From assembly GCA_047495785.1 (NCBI GenBank), contig JBLDXI010000003.1, positions 2,542,001 through 2,606,000 on the forward strand: a stretch of 64,000 nt of DNA. Reading direction: 5' to 3'. Positions 43,365 to 54,972 of this stretch are shown here, in pieces. The notes under the pieces were generated by a model. The model worked only from the letters and a program-made list of their open reading frames with translations. It was not told the DNA's origin and did no database searches. Positions within the stretch are counted from its first letter, which is position 1. Each line of letters opens with the position of its first letter. The position numbers and the translations under genes were made by a program. The DNA is from Lepidodermella squamata. Lineage: Eukaryota > Gastrotricha.

Positions 43365-46300
43365 ATGTTTGTGATTAGACAAAGTTGTCAACAGTTATTG
43401 ATACTCAAGAAGGGCCGTGAGCCTGTTTCAGCGGCGATTTTCCAGGCTCTACGGCGGTTTTGCGATAAAAAAACTGGGTCGCTGAAAAATGGGAAGGTTC
43501 ACTTGAATGTTGGCACTATTGGCCATGTCGATCATGGGAAAACAACGCTGACTAGCGCTATCACACGGGTCGCCTCAAAGCATGGTCTAGCTAGATTTTG
43601 TTCATATGAGGTATAATTGAATGAAAAATGAATAAAATTCCGAAATTGTGCGATTTATCCGGTTTTTTCAGGATATCGACCGGGCTGAGGAAGAAAGAAG
43701 GCGTGGTATCACAATTAACGCTACTCATGTAGAGTATGCGACGAAATCGCGGCACTATGCGCACACTGATTGCCCTGGTCACGTTGATTTCGTGAAAAAT
43801 ATGCTCACAGGCGCCGCTCAAATGGACGCCGCTGTTCTAGTCATCGGTAGGTTGAAATTGTTCACCCAAAAAATTCACAAATTCACTATATTTTTCGGAA
43901 TTATTTGGTATTTTACGAATATTTTGTGGTAATTTACCCGGTAATACCCGAAAAAATCCCGTTCGGTATTATTCAAAAATTTTTGGAATTTTTTGTGATA
44001 TTAAGCATTTTTTTTTTAATTTTTATTTTAGCTGCAACCGATGGTCAGATGCCTCAGACCAGGGAGCACTTGCTGCTCGCGAAACACGCCGGTGTTCGCG
44101 ATATCGTTGTTTTCATCAACAAATCCGACGCAGTGTCCCCAGATTTGATCGAACTAGTCGAACTCGAAGCCCGAGAATTGTTGACCAGCTACGGTTTTGA
44201 CGGCGAAAACGCTCGAGTTATTCATGGATCAGCCCTTCTTGCGATGAAGGGTGAACGGGAAAACGACCTGGGCGCTGCTTCGATCGAAAAATTACTCGAA
44301 GCCCTAGACGCGCTACCCGCCCCGCCTCGAAATTCAGACGCGCCGTTTTTGTTACCGATTGAAAGCGCGTTGCATGTCGCAAATCGCGGCACAGTAGTTC
44401 TAGGCACCCTGAAAAGAGGTCGGTTGACTAAAGGCGCGTTAGCTGAGGTCGTCGGGGCTGGGCTGAGGATTAAAACCAGCGTTTCCGATCTGCAGGTCTT
44501 TCATCGCTCGGTGGATGCTGTTGAGGCGGGTGAGCATTTTGGCGCGTTGATTCGGGGTGGGATTCGGCCGGAGCAAGTCGAGCGTGGCATGGTATTGGCA
44601 CCCCGCGAACCGCCGATGAAAATGTCGGATCGTCTCACTGCTCGAGTTTATATGTAAGTTACTATGCCATCCAACAGATTATATAAAAATTAGAGCAATA
44701 AAAGAAAATCGATTTCCTATGTATTAGGAAACTTTCACTCAACAGTAGAAGTGCCAAATGTACAGCCTAAATTCTGGGTCACAAGCGGCCAATTTACGAG
44801 CTATATTTCAGCCTCCAGAATCGATATCGATTTACAGTATCGATTTTAAAAATCAGTGATTTTTTCGATTTTACTAGTCTAGGAAGTCCATATTGAAAAT
44901 GATTAAAAATACCTTATGTTTCCAGTTACCAGTTAGCTGAAATATAAATTCCCACGGTTCATAGGGTGCATTTTTATCAATGAAGTTGAGTAAGAAATGT
45001 CAAAAAATCGGGGAAATTTAATGCTTGTGCGCTGAAATTCAGTGGTTGCTATTCTTTTATTTTTTGGAATTTTGAAAATTATTATTATTTTATTTAAAAA
45101 AATTTAATTTTGAAAATTTTGAAAACTTGGTCATTTTTTAATTTGAAATTTTTTAAATGAAATTTTAGGTTGACTGGGCCTGAGGGCGGTCGATCGAGAC
45201 CGATTGCGAGCTCGGGTTACATTCAAATGGTGCATTCTTCAGTCTGGGCTGTTTCCGGTCTCGTTCATCGCATCGCCGATAAGCAAGTCGATGGCGAGAA
45301 AAAACCAGCCGCCGCTGAAGCTGGATCGGCTCAACCGGCTTCTACGATGATCATGCCAGGCGATGTGCTCGACGTTGATGTCACCCTACGCCAGCAGATG
45401 CCGCTGGAAACCGGACAGTTTCTAACTATCCGTGAAAACCAAATCACGGTTTTAACTGGTTTGTTGTCCAAATTTCTTCCTAGCCATGAGTTTTGTTAAA
45501 AACGCATTACCCGATTCACTCTTTTCATCGGACCGAACCCTGAAAGTACAGTCGCGATTAAGTCGTAATTTAACTTAATCGGAAGGCGGTACGAAATTTC
45601 TTGACCCCAACCTGGTCAGCTGTGGTGCCTTTCACGGGACCAGTTTTGGGGCTTACGGGACATGCGGAAGGCCTCGAACTCAACACGAGCCAGGTCAGGG
45701 ACCTTTTTTCAACCAGCTAGGCGAGATTAGGGGCAGTTTCGATTACTCCCGGCTTGAAGTTTTGAAGCTTGTGTCGCAGGCGTTGTTCTTCGGGTTCGTT
45801 GAGCCGCAACTCAAACTTGAAAATACGCTCACCTTGTTCCTTAATGGTTGAAGCTTGTTTGGAATTCTGTTTTTCTAGTTCAGCGAGGCGAGTAAAGAGC
45901 TGATCAAGCTTATCGAGCAGCTTGTTACAGGAGTCGTTTAACTTTTTTCATTTCTCCTAGGTCTTGCAGGCGGTTCCCCAGCGCTGAGCCAAAATGCTCT
46001 CGCGACGGTTGAATCTTTTACCGCTGTTAGCCAGTCCTTGCCGTCAAAGTATTTGAAGGCAAGGGGGAAGTTGCTTGCATTATATTTGAACTGATAGTCA
46101 ACGATAGCAGCTCCTGGAGCTCAGCAATCGAGGGAATGGGAGCTCTACGATTCTCGTATCGTTATCGTAAGATAGCTTAGCCTCTAACAGTTGAGTGATC
46201 TACAAATTACAATAAAATATATCAGCAAAGCTAGAAAAAGATAGCAAGGAGAGATCATTATAACGGCATTGTAGTTTGAGAACTCCTCTTGACTGTCGAG

Positions 46301-47332
46301 CAACTGATTGATCAACGCATTTTGACTGATATTGAGTTCGATGGGCCAGCACTGCTGCTGCAACATTACCATTGTTTTCCAGATACAACGTTACCATTTT
46401 AGCGCGTTGGACCATTTTTGCGGCCAATTATTTGGTTTCGAAAAATATTCTTCTCCTCCTTTCGTCCTATCCAGAAGTACCCAGAAGTTGATGTCTCTGT
46501 CATTCTCGAGCCCGTTTTCATAGACTGAAGGGTCGACGTTTTCGAAATTGGCAGTGCTCAATTGATTTTTGATCATTATTTTCGAATTATTTTCGAAATT
46601 TCAATAAGATTTGTGCGTCATCGTCTGACCTCTCAGAATTTTCAATCACATGAGGCGCCAAAGCCCAGGCGTTGTGGGTTTGAGTAATTTCCAGAATGCC
46701 GAGAAAGCGGTAAAAGTTGTCTGGCCTCGATTGAAGTCCATTTTTTGCGCATTCAAAAAAATCCAATAAAACTGACTGATTTGTCTTGATCTCATTCCAA
46801 AAAATTAAACTTTCGAGGGAAACACTCTTAAAAAATTGGGTGGCTGTGCTCAGACATTTTTGAAAAGGCAGTTCGGACTAATAGTGCAATGGCTTATTCA
46901 TCGATTACACCGGATTTGCGGAGGAGGTCGCCATTTTCATTATAAATTTTGTCGAATTTCAAGAACGCGTCGGCCGCGTTTTTCTTCCGATTTTTTTGTA
47001 TCGTTTCCGGAAGTTTCATCGGAAAATTTGTCTGAGCTTCGCGTCGACAAAAAGGTCCGCGACCAACTTGAAAATAATGTGGAAAATGGATAGAGATGGA
47101 AATAATTATGATTATTATCAAGGCAGAGAATTTTTTGTGATTAATTTCAAATTTTGCTATTATCTTTTTAGGTGTGATAACGTCCGTGGGTGACGAGAAA
47201 CCAGCCGAGCGTATCGTTGGCTTCAACGCACTGCCAACGCGGCCGATGCGAATCGAAGGCAACGCTGGCGCCCGAGCCCGTGCCAAGCAAAAGGAGAAAC
47301 GCCAAACGAAGACGCCTGTCAGCGATAAATAA
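43365..47332 (+). CDS. TUFM: Mitochondrial elongation factor Tu with basic C-terminal extension
   Basis: Exons 43365-43610, 43672-43846, 44032-44653, 45169-45458 and 47172-47332. The basic N-terminus ([18 protein letters not shown]) suits a mitochondrial presequence. GTPase motifs: [22 protein letters not shown] and GSAL. Domain 2 ([10 protein letters not shown]) and domain 3 ([21 protein letters not shown]) follow. The exon-4 frame runs on to a stop at 45499, but a GT at 45459 joins in phase to 47172 and gives TVLTGVITSV, matching the usual EF-Tu ending (TVGAGVV). It then adds ~45 residues rich in R and K ([20 protein letters not shown]). Such an extension is known from nematode EF-Tu1, where it helps bind tRNAs lacking the T arm. 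The protein delivers aminoacyl-tRNA to the mitoribosome. The last splice needs RNA support. Confidence 0.9.
44654..45168. other. EF-Tu intron 3, AT-rich
   Basis: 515-bp intron between domain 2 and domain 3 exons of EF-Tu; AT-rich with no repeat or frame recognised. Confidence 0.6.
45714..46590 (-). pseudogene. Broken coiled-coil ORF in EF-Tu intron
   Basis: On the minus strand a frame with [20 protein letters not shown] and [15 protein letters not shown] ends at a stop near 45718. Immediately upstream the frame breaks (stop near 45953), and protein-like pieces continue in other frames up to about 46590 (for example [19 protein letters not shown] and [19 protein letters not shown]). Frameshifts and stops separate the pieces, so this is likely a decayed gene. 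A link to the coiled-coil family at 3642-5634 is suggested only by composition and by a YDNDTR-like stretch. Confidence 0.4.
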
Positions 47333-47333
47333 A
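47328..47333 (+). terminator. Polyadenylation signal overlapping EF-Tu stop
   Basis: AATAAA overlaps the TAA stop (47330-47332); a second AATAAA lies about 80 bp further on. Either could end the EF-Tu mRNA, which supports 47172-47332 as a terminal exon. Confidence 0.4.
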
Positions 47334-48185
47334 ACGGAAATAGTATATCGCGCCCCTGAGGACCAAAAATATACAGTGCCATGAATGATTACAATAACAA
47401 AGCGAAAAATAGAAATAAATATTATACTATGCATATAAATAGTGTTTTGTCTTCGTTTTTGGACAATGGCCATCTATAGTCTAGCCTTAATTGTTCCTGG
47501 TCCCAGAGCGGCGGGCGGTCGTGACACGCCTGTAATTGGCACGTAGAAATATCTCATTTTTACTTGTCGTGTTGTTTGCAGATGTGATGAATAGCTGCTG
47601 CCTACGCCCTGAAGGGTGGTGATACAAAGTTTTTTACTCGCATATACCTAGAATTTATAGCGCAGTAGCGGAATTTCTATCGATATCGACCCGCCTCGCA
47701 GGAAAAAACACTCTGGTATACAACAAAGGAAGTTTACTTCTGATCTCATCGTTTTTCGTGACATTTTTAAGACGCCATTTCTCATCCGGCCGCGCGCATA
47801 ATTTATCGCCGAGGTGCCTGTCAGACATGAAAAGTAAACAAAAACCTGAGCGCTTTTTACTAGAAAAATGACATATTTTCACGCGGCTATATGCATAATC
47901 ACGGGGCGCGATTGAATTTTTTGCCTCGTCATGATGGGCGTAGTGTTTTTTCATGACGTGTATATTGGATTAGTCATTGAGGTGCCATTAGAAATTCACT
48001 CGACATAAGCGCTCCCCCTGGATATCGCGTTCGCCCCTCACGTCCGGTCGCTCTTTTGCGCGAATGCCCGAGAAATTTCACGTACATATATAATATAGCC
48101 TCCTCGGTTTCTGCAAACATTGTGCGCTTTTTAATAACACTATTCATTACCATATTTTTGAATCTGTAGAAAGTTGAATCTTACA
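47333..48185. other. Intergenic region EF-Tu to peptide gene 1
   Basis: About 850 bp. The right part contains a TATATAATATAGCC stretch near 48087-48100, ~90 bp before the first peptide ATG, which could be its TATA element. No coding frame recognised. Confidence 0.5.
48087..48100 (+). promoter_or_regulatory. TATA-like element
   Basis: TATATAATATAGC at roughly 85-100 bp before the ATG of the first cysteine-rich peptide gene, placed as a TATA box would be for a short 5' UTR. Sequence evidence only. Confidence 0.3.
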
Positions 48186-48689
48186 ATGCTACGAGTCCTT
48201 GCTATTTATGTCTGTTTAAGCGTTGCAGTCCTGTCCAGCTCAATCACGGAAGCTCGATTTCGAAGGAAAACGTACACTGGTCAGTTTCAGAACTACCATT
48301 TCTAGCGAAATTTTGAATTCAATTTTTTAGTTGGACTGCGATTTGGCGACCCTTCGCGAAGATATCAGGAGAATAATGTAGCGCCACCTGATAGCGACTC
48401 TGTGATAATAATGGAACCTCCAATTTCCACTGACGATTTAATCGCAGCTGCCGATGCGATTTCCGACGCGGATAACGACAAGCGAACGAGTGGATTCAGC
48501 GCGGCTTACTTTCCAGGTCAAATGGCTGTCATTGAAAGTTGCGCTGGTCACGGCCAACCCTGTACCCGAGGTCGGTCTGTTGGCATCCTCGGCGCTAGAA
48601 CTTGCTGTCCTGGTCTCATTTGCGCGTCAAAGTCGTTCTCAATGCTAAGCGGTCACTCAGTCTGCTATCCTGATACAAGAATCAATTAA
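48186..48689 (+). CDS. Secreted six-cysteine peptide precursor 1
   Basis: Exons 48186-48279 and 48331-48689. A clear signal peptide (MLRVLAIYVCLSVAVLSSS) is followed by FRRKTYT, a VGLRFGD stretch at the exon junction, an acidic spacer, and a C-terminal domain with cysteines spaced C-x6-C-x13-CC-x4-C-x13-C (GQPCTRG, CCPGLICASK). Six cysteines with a central CC suggest three disulphides in a knottin-like fold, as in many secreted neuropeptide-like or defence peptides. The dibasic RR near the N-terminus could be a processing site. The second gene (49798-50304) has the same plan and exon phase. I do not recognise a named family; no activity is inferred. Confidence 0.8.
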
Positions 48690-49797
48690 ACAACCTGGGT
48701 TCTAAGTCATTATTTTTCATCTATAGGAATCCTATTTTAAATTATGTTCAACGATTGCAACTTTTTGTAGATGATAGATGAATAATGAAAATTTTGGACG
48801 TGCCAAGCACGGGGTGTGAAATTAATTGATGATTCATCTATATGTTAGTTCTGAGTTCCTGTAGTCTCTAGGATTTATTATTTTAAATTGCTGCCATTAT
48901 GGTAATGGCACAATCGCGAGAGTCTGTTTCCGCCCTGTCTTCGGCTACTTTGATGTCAAACATACGCCTTCCTCATAAAAATCGTATTGATTTTTGATAA
49001 TGACTTACTGATGTTTCAACTTTCGGCACAGAAAGACGTGAAAAGAAAATAATAAAATATTTTACTTTTGTATGAATACAAATTTTGATCGCGAACTTGC
49101 GGTCCGCCTGCATTGTTACAATAGTATCAATCAATTTCCGCTGGCCATTTCCACGCGACCCACCTGGCCGGAAGAAGGTGATTTTCATCAAAAATCAGGT
49201 TTAACTTCTACGTTGAATTTTGATCCCCATTTTTGCTCTTGGGACAATTTATGTCTGTTTCGACACGCCTAACAATTGATTAAACTGATTATTCATGCTT
49301 TTAATGAACGACGCTAGCCTGACAATTAATTGCTGGTCTGACTATTGTCCATTGCAGAATTTCGAATGAGAGGGAAGTGCTCAGCCTGTGCTGCTATAAA
49401 AGGCGCATAAAACTCATGAAAACCCTCAGGTTTCGGATTTTGCGAGGATTCAAATTTAAATCCTGGGCAAAATTCCACGCGATCAATCTCCGCACTATTT
49501 ACATCTCATTTAAATTGCGGATAATTCCGGCCATTGTCTGGGGGCATGGGCGTTGCCGAAGAATATCGCTACGCGATCGATGGAGGGCTAATTTGATTTT
49601 CGCATATTATGCCAAGTTTTTTTGATAATGATTTGCTATTTATTAGATGGTCATTTGCTCCGTCTTTTATGTCGATTACTTGCTTATTTATTTCCTCTGG
49701 TTAATCAACTGAACATGTATATTGGCGATCAGAAAACCTTTTCAGTACCAGACTTACTCCGCTCTTCATTAATTTTAGGTTTTATCTGTAATCTGAA
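48690..49797. other. Intergenic region between peptide genes
   Basis: 1.1 kb, AT-rich, with short frames of random composition. No repeat, RNA gene or regulatory site recognised. Confidence 0.6.
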
Positions 49798-50304
49798 GAT
49801 GATAACATCCTATTTGACTCGCAATCAATTATCAATATGTTTTGTCGCATTGCTTCTTAATTTGTATTATGCCGACGCTGGTAATTTCAGAAGAAGTAAG
49901 AACATCTTAAATATCAGTACCTAAGCATTTTACTATATTGAAATCTATGACTAGTTGGTCTTAGATTCGGCAACTTGAAGCCATCGGCTACCACAGCTGC
50001 CATTCCCGTTCCAAGCGAACGAGAAATAGACTTGCTGGAAGCCGCAGCAGAAAACATGGCTGCCCAAACAGATGATGACCACAACTTCACCCAGGTAATG
50101 GATGATACCAGTGCCGCAATCAGCGATATGTTTGGTCAGCGCTACGGTCCGTCTGTAATTGCTACGTGTTCGAATGTTGGGCAGGCCTGTACGCGAGGCT
50201 CGTGGGGTGGAGTAATGCTGTCGAGGCAGTGCTGCAGAGGACTTCGCTGTGTATCCAAGCATTCTTCAATGCTGACTGGGAAATCTTTCTGTCGAGCAGC
50301 TTAA
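49798..50304 (+). CDS. Secreted six-cysteine peptide precursor 2
   Basis: Exons 49798-49895 and 49955-50304; the acceptor is the first AG of CTAGTTGGTCTTAG, which keeps the frame and restores GLRFG as in paralog 1. Signal peptide around LSICFVALLLNLYYADA, then FRR, a longer acidic/neutral spacer, and the same C-x6-C-x13-CC-x4-C-x13-C domain (GQACTRG, CCRGLRCVSK, SSMLTGKSFC). The spacing is identical to paralog 1 although the sequences differ widely, a sign of constraint on the fold. AATAAA at 50398-50403 is the likely polyadenylation signal. Function unknown. Confidence 0.78.
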
Positions 50305-51562
50305 TAAGATTCCGTAATACCATCACTATGTTTCAGTGCGGAAACATTTCAAAATGGTATTTCCAGTTGCATCACGATTTTAGCGTGCCTGAAGGCTAAT
50401 AAAACATGGACAGCGAATTACTGTCGTTATATTCTTCCATTCAATTTACATTCGTCGTAATCAGACTGAACGGTAGGTTTGAAGCGTTTACTTTCGAAGT
50501 TCAAAAGGGGTTATTCCAAGAAAAATCGCGACTTACAGATCTCTGCAGATCTATGGAGGACTATGGGCTATATCTGTATGATTTTATTAGAAAAATTAAA
50601 AGAGATGCTGGATTTGTTTATTTCATTTGATATTCATCGCCGCTTTCAACATGCGCCAACTTAAAAGCCAGTCAATCTAGTTTGCTAGAGAAATTCGCAT
50701 TAAGCTCAATAAAAGTTGAACGGGAGTGATTGTTTTACAAACTCCGAATATGACGTTGATCGTTCTATGAATTCAAGCGTCCGTCGGCAAATTTCCGTGT
50801 GATTCGATCTGAAAATTCTCCATGATTTTCATTTTATTTGAAATCAAGGTATCTCTGCGTCCGAAGCAAGGTTTGGTGACCGCTCATCGCGCCTGTCAAC
50901 CGCCGAATGGTAGCACAGCTGAAAGTTTAAGCATGTTGGGCAGGTCAAGACAACAGATTCCTCCTTCTTCATTGTCTCCCCGTCGTTTTCGAGAGTACTA
51001 CGATTTCTAACAATGTAAAGCAATCAAAAATTCAAACAATGATTCTTGACCTGGTGAAATTATGCAGACTTGTGGCGGAATCCTGGCGGAAAAAAATCAG
51101 CGATTTGTCATTCAAAAAATGTAATGCGGCTGCGTAGTCCAATTTTAGAAAATATTTTGTTTATATTACTAATTCTATATTATTAATATCAAAATATGGA
51201 TAATATATAAAACTTTGAAAATGATCTTCACGACGGGGCCTGCGCGCTAAATTTTCAATATTTGTTTTTGGTATCTGCAATATTAGCAGCCGCAAAAAAC
51301 CTGTGCACACAAGTCGCATTACGCTTATTACTGGGCGTATTCGCCATTTCTTGGTCCACTTGGGCGCTAGCTAATAAGTATCGGCTTATTCTGTTGTTTT
51401 GCAGCGTCACATTCAGCTGAATTTCGCGCATTCGAGATGAGCAATTCCTTATCTCTTATCTCTGATTGTTGTCTCCGCCATCTTTTGAATCTGATATCTA
51501 TGTGCGACTTTGCCTTTAGACGGAATAACATACCATTCTATCATTTTAGGCGCTTTGTGCAA
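50305..51562. other. Intergenic region upstream of ZIP gene
   Basis: 1.26 kb. A short frame at 50822-51010 contains ARFGDRSSRL in one reading, slightly like the GLRFGD stretch of the two peptide genes; it may be a trace of a third copy or chance. AT-rich runs near 51150-51210. An ATTTTAG acceptor-like site at 51543-51549 precedes the ZIP start codon. Confidence 0.5.
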
Positions 51563-54500
51563 ATGTCCATACTTAAAGTTTATGCAATCATCCTGTTGTT
51601 GCTTCAGTATGGATTAACACAAGATTCGCCTGTCGGAGGAGAAGCGGACACTGGTCCGTGTTCACTATTAGCAGCCCCTTCAGTTAATTGTTCAATTTCT
51701 CGCTTGTTCAAAACATATGGCTCATTGACCGGTATCAACTTTGAAGGATTTGAGCATCTTCTTGAGCATGTTCATGCGGCCGACTATTTTTTTAACCATT
51801 CTCTTATCGAACATCTCGACAACGCTACCAGACAATTCCTGCCTCGCCATATCAGCCATAACCACACTCCGGCTAGTGACGATGAGCCCGAAGAACCCGG
51901 GCCTGTCGAAGGAGGGGAGGAAAAGTCGGCAGAGGTTGCTCTCTCAAAGAAATGTTGTTCGTGTACCGGCGGAGAGAACGCGAACGAGCATAATGAACAT
52001 AAGCATATAGAGAGAAAGCGACTGAAGAAGCGTGAGACCGGTGAATCAATCGACGTTCCAGCTGTGATACAACAGCCGCAGCAAAAGTGTTTCACGCCCG
52101 GTGAAATTATGGCGTCTGTTCAACTTACCACTGAAGACCGGATAACTGCAACAACTTTCAAAGACTTGTGCCCTGTTATTTTGGACCAAATAGACCGTGG
52201 AGCTTGTCTTACGCCACCCAATCTAGGCAAGAAAAAGGCGAAGAAAGAGCATGAAGCAACTGGAGACGGAATCTCTGTCCCACCATTATATGGTATGCAT
52301 TTTTTCATTAAAAAATTGTTCTCATGCATTTCTTTAATAGTTTGGCTGATTGCTCTTGGAGCTGTTACCCTGATTAGTTTATTGGGATTTTTGATCGTGG
52401 CTATCCTACCGTTGATGTATACTGTGTTCTACAATCATTTGCAACAATTTTTGGTCGCTATGGCAGTCGGTACTTTGAGTGGTGATGCAATTCTTCATTT
52501 GATACCACACGCGTTCTTTCCCCATCGTGACGAGGAAGGCGGCGACGAGGAGGAGCACGAAGCTAACCAGCGGCAACTGGTTTGTTTACTTGAGGACAAT
52601 TTGATGCAATTTTATCGAGGCATGTGTTTAGATTTACTTTGGGACGTTGATTTTGGTCGGAATATTGACGCTTTACGTCATTGAACAGTTCATTAACATA
52701 TTCCCGCAGCAACTCGAGAAAAGGCGGTTGGCTAAGGAAAAGGATAAATACAAACAGCAATATTCATCGCCACCGCGTATTTATCTTTCTGCTTCGAGTT
52801 ATTATGTCGGTGAAAAACTGGGCAATCCTCATACGCATGAGGACGACGAGTATGGCGAAGAAGACATTCATTCCAACACAATGGTTAGGTCTAGCTCAAG
52901 AGGCGGCTATTCAGAACGGCATCGATTTTGCTACCCGTTTTACGGGTCGTGCAATGATATTGTTTTCCGACTGCAATCGCGTTCTAGAAACAATTTGCTT
53001 GCCGCAAGTACGTCACGGCCGTTTTCGATGAACGACGCCGGGTCGGATAATGAAAACGCCCCGGAAGCTGTGAAATTTTTACCTCATTCCAGCGGCTCGT
53101 TAGACCGCCATAAGCAACGTAGAGCCAGCGATCGCCCTGGGAATATGGCGTCGAGTTCTACCCGAGATTTCATCTCGAAAACCGGGAAGCAATTGACTAT
53201 GCCTGAAAATGTGATCAGTGAAACTAGCGAGGAGCATAAGCCTGAAGAGCAGAGGACTCCGAGTTTGAATGGTCACGGTCATAGTCACGGTGGAGGAAAT
53301 GGCGAACATGGCCATAGCCATTCGCATAGTTATCATAAAAACGAAAATCAATCATCGCAGCATTCTCATGGCCACGGTCATGGTCACGGTCACGGTCATT
53401 CGCATGGTGCGAAGACGGCTAAACCGGAGCAGGGTAGTCCGAAGAAATCATCTGAGGGGCACGGTCATGGCCATGGCCACTCCCACGGTGCTGGTACGTC
53501 TCATGAAGAGCATGAAGAGCCGAAAGAAACCGGTGGTCACGGTCACGGTCACGGAGGTGGCGGGCATGGGCATGGACACGGCGACGGGTCTTGCACTGGG
53601 TTTGTCTTTGTTTTTCGCATCGATCTTAACCCACCTATAAGCCACTTGATTTTATTCAGAACCGCAATGATGGTTGCTTTCGCCGATATTTTCCACAATT
53701 TTATCGACGGCATGGCTATTGGTTTGTTTAATATTAAATCGTGCCAGACCGTACGTATTTTTACCACACCCAATAGGCGCGGCGTTTACGCAACGACTCG
53801 CCGGAGGCCTCAGCACGTCAATAGCAGTCACTCTCCACGAATTGCCGCACGAACTAGGTACGATTTTTTTTGTCATATCTTCGATCAGTGCACCAGTAGC
53901 GTGCTCGATTTTTTCACTATACACCGCATTAAGACCGAAATTACTGCGGCGAGGCCACGCGGCTCATCAATGATTAATTAAGGCGGCGCTGGCAAGGCCC
54001 GTTTTATTTTCTCTACAGTTAAAACTTTGCTTTTTTTACGCGCTGTTTTGTTGATCAAATAAACGTTAGGAGTTTTTAATGGCGGAAGCGATCCCTGCTC
54101 TTTGTACTTGAATTGCTTTTAATCGATCTTGTGCGCGCATGCCAGGCAGCGGAAGTGTTGCAAAATAAGGTGTATTAAAAAACAGGCCCAATCGTGCGGA
54201 AATTGGCAACCGGGCGGCTCCTCGATGTTGATTACGATGATATTAGACCGAGAAAATTCGCGATTCAATCTGCTCTAAGTGGAATTAGATGGTCGCTATA
54301 TACTTAAATGAAATAAAATATAAAAAATAGAATAAAAATAAACAGCGGGTGCATTGGAATTGAATTTTTTTCTTTTCCCCGCCGCCCAGGGGAGGATTTT
54401 CTTAAGAAAGCGCGCGGTAATTGAATCCGCCGATTTTGATGCGATTTTTTGTTTTGTTATTTAGGTGACTTTGCGCTGCTTCTGCAGGAGGGGCTCAGCA

Positions 54501-54972
54501 TAAAGCGCGGCTTGATGCTAAATGCGCTATCGAGCGTGGTGTGCCTCATCGGTGTTGCGCTCGGCGTTGGTCTCGGCTCAATCCCAATGTTCAACCAGTT
54601 CATATTTTCCGTCGCCGCCGGCATGTTCCTCTACGTATCGTTAGTCACAATGGTGAGTTGATAAATTATAATATAACTGACCCTTGGAAAAGTGGGTCAA
54701 TTAAGATAAGCCGTAATATTTTGACCAGTCGACTCGGATGATGATGATAAGAAATTAACTCGTATTTATTTTTATCGAATCGTGTTTAACAGCTGCCGCA
54801 GGTATCGTCGATAAAAACGAAGCCGGACGAGAACCCGTACAAACACTTGGCTTATCAGTTGTTCGGCGTGCTCTGCGGCATTGGATTAATGTTTCTGATC
54901 GCCATGTACGAGGAACGCCTGCAGGAGGCTATTGTCACGCTAGTCATAGCTACAGGATTAACAGATTCCTGA
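51563..54972 (+). CDS. LIV-1 family ZIP zinc transporter
   Basis: The preferred start is the ATG at 51563, directly before a signal peptide (SILKVYAIILLLLQYGL) and after an ATTTTAG acceptor; the frame is open further upstream. A ~230-aa ectodomain ends in a CPVILDQIDRGAC block found in LIV-1 ZIPs. TM segments VWLIALGAVTLISLLG and AVGTLSGDAILHLIPHAF, then IYFGTLILVGILTLYVIEQF (exon after a 52-nt intron), a very His-rich cytosolic loop (HGHGHGHGHGHSH, 53270-53590), FADIFHNFIDGMAIG (TM4) and HELPHELG (TM5) with the metal-site residues. Exons after 53857 are 54465-54652 and 54793-54972. The protein imports Zn2+ into the cytosol; closest to the SLC39A4/6/10/12 group. The exact member cannot be told. 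Confidence 0.92.
53260..53590 (+). repeat. His-Gly codon repeat (GGTCAC/GGCCAT)
   Basis: Degenerate hexamer repeat coding for alternating His and Gly in the cytosolic loop of the ZIP transporter, the usual zinc-sensing loop. The hexamer period keeps alternative frames open too, producing spurious overlapping frames. Confidence 0.85.
53858..54464. other. ZIP intron between TM5 and TM6 exons
   Basis: 607-bp intron, the longest in this gene. Contains AT-rich stretches and AATAAAA-like strings; no nested gene recognised. Confidence 0.6.

Noticed and set aside
45459-45499. EF-Tu stop codon at 45497-45499 as the true C-terminus
   Set aside because: Reading on gives [12 protein letters not shown] instead of the conserved EF-Tu ending, whereas the phase-matched splice to 47172 restores it.
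46894-47382. Long minus-strand open frame (162 codons)
   Set aside because: Its first part is the antisense of the EF-Tu terminal exon. Only the last ~40 codons look protein-like and no family is recognised, so it is not listed as a gene.
53269-53640. Overlapping plus- and minus-strand frames rich in Thr, Val and Met
   Set aside because: These are shifted readings of the His-Gly hexamer repeat in the ZIP transporter loop.
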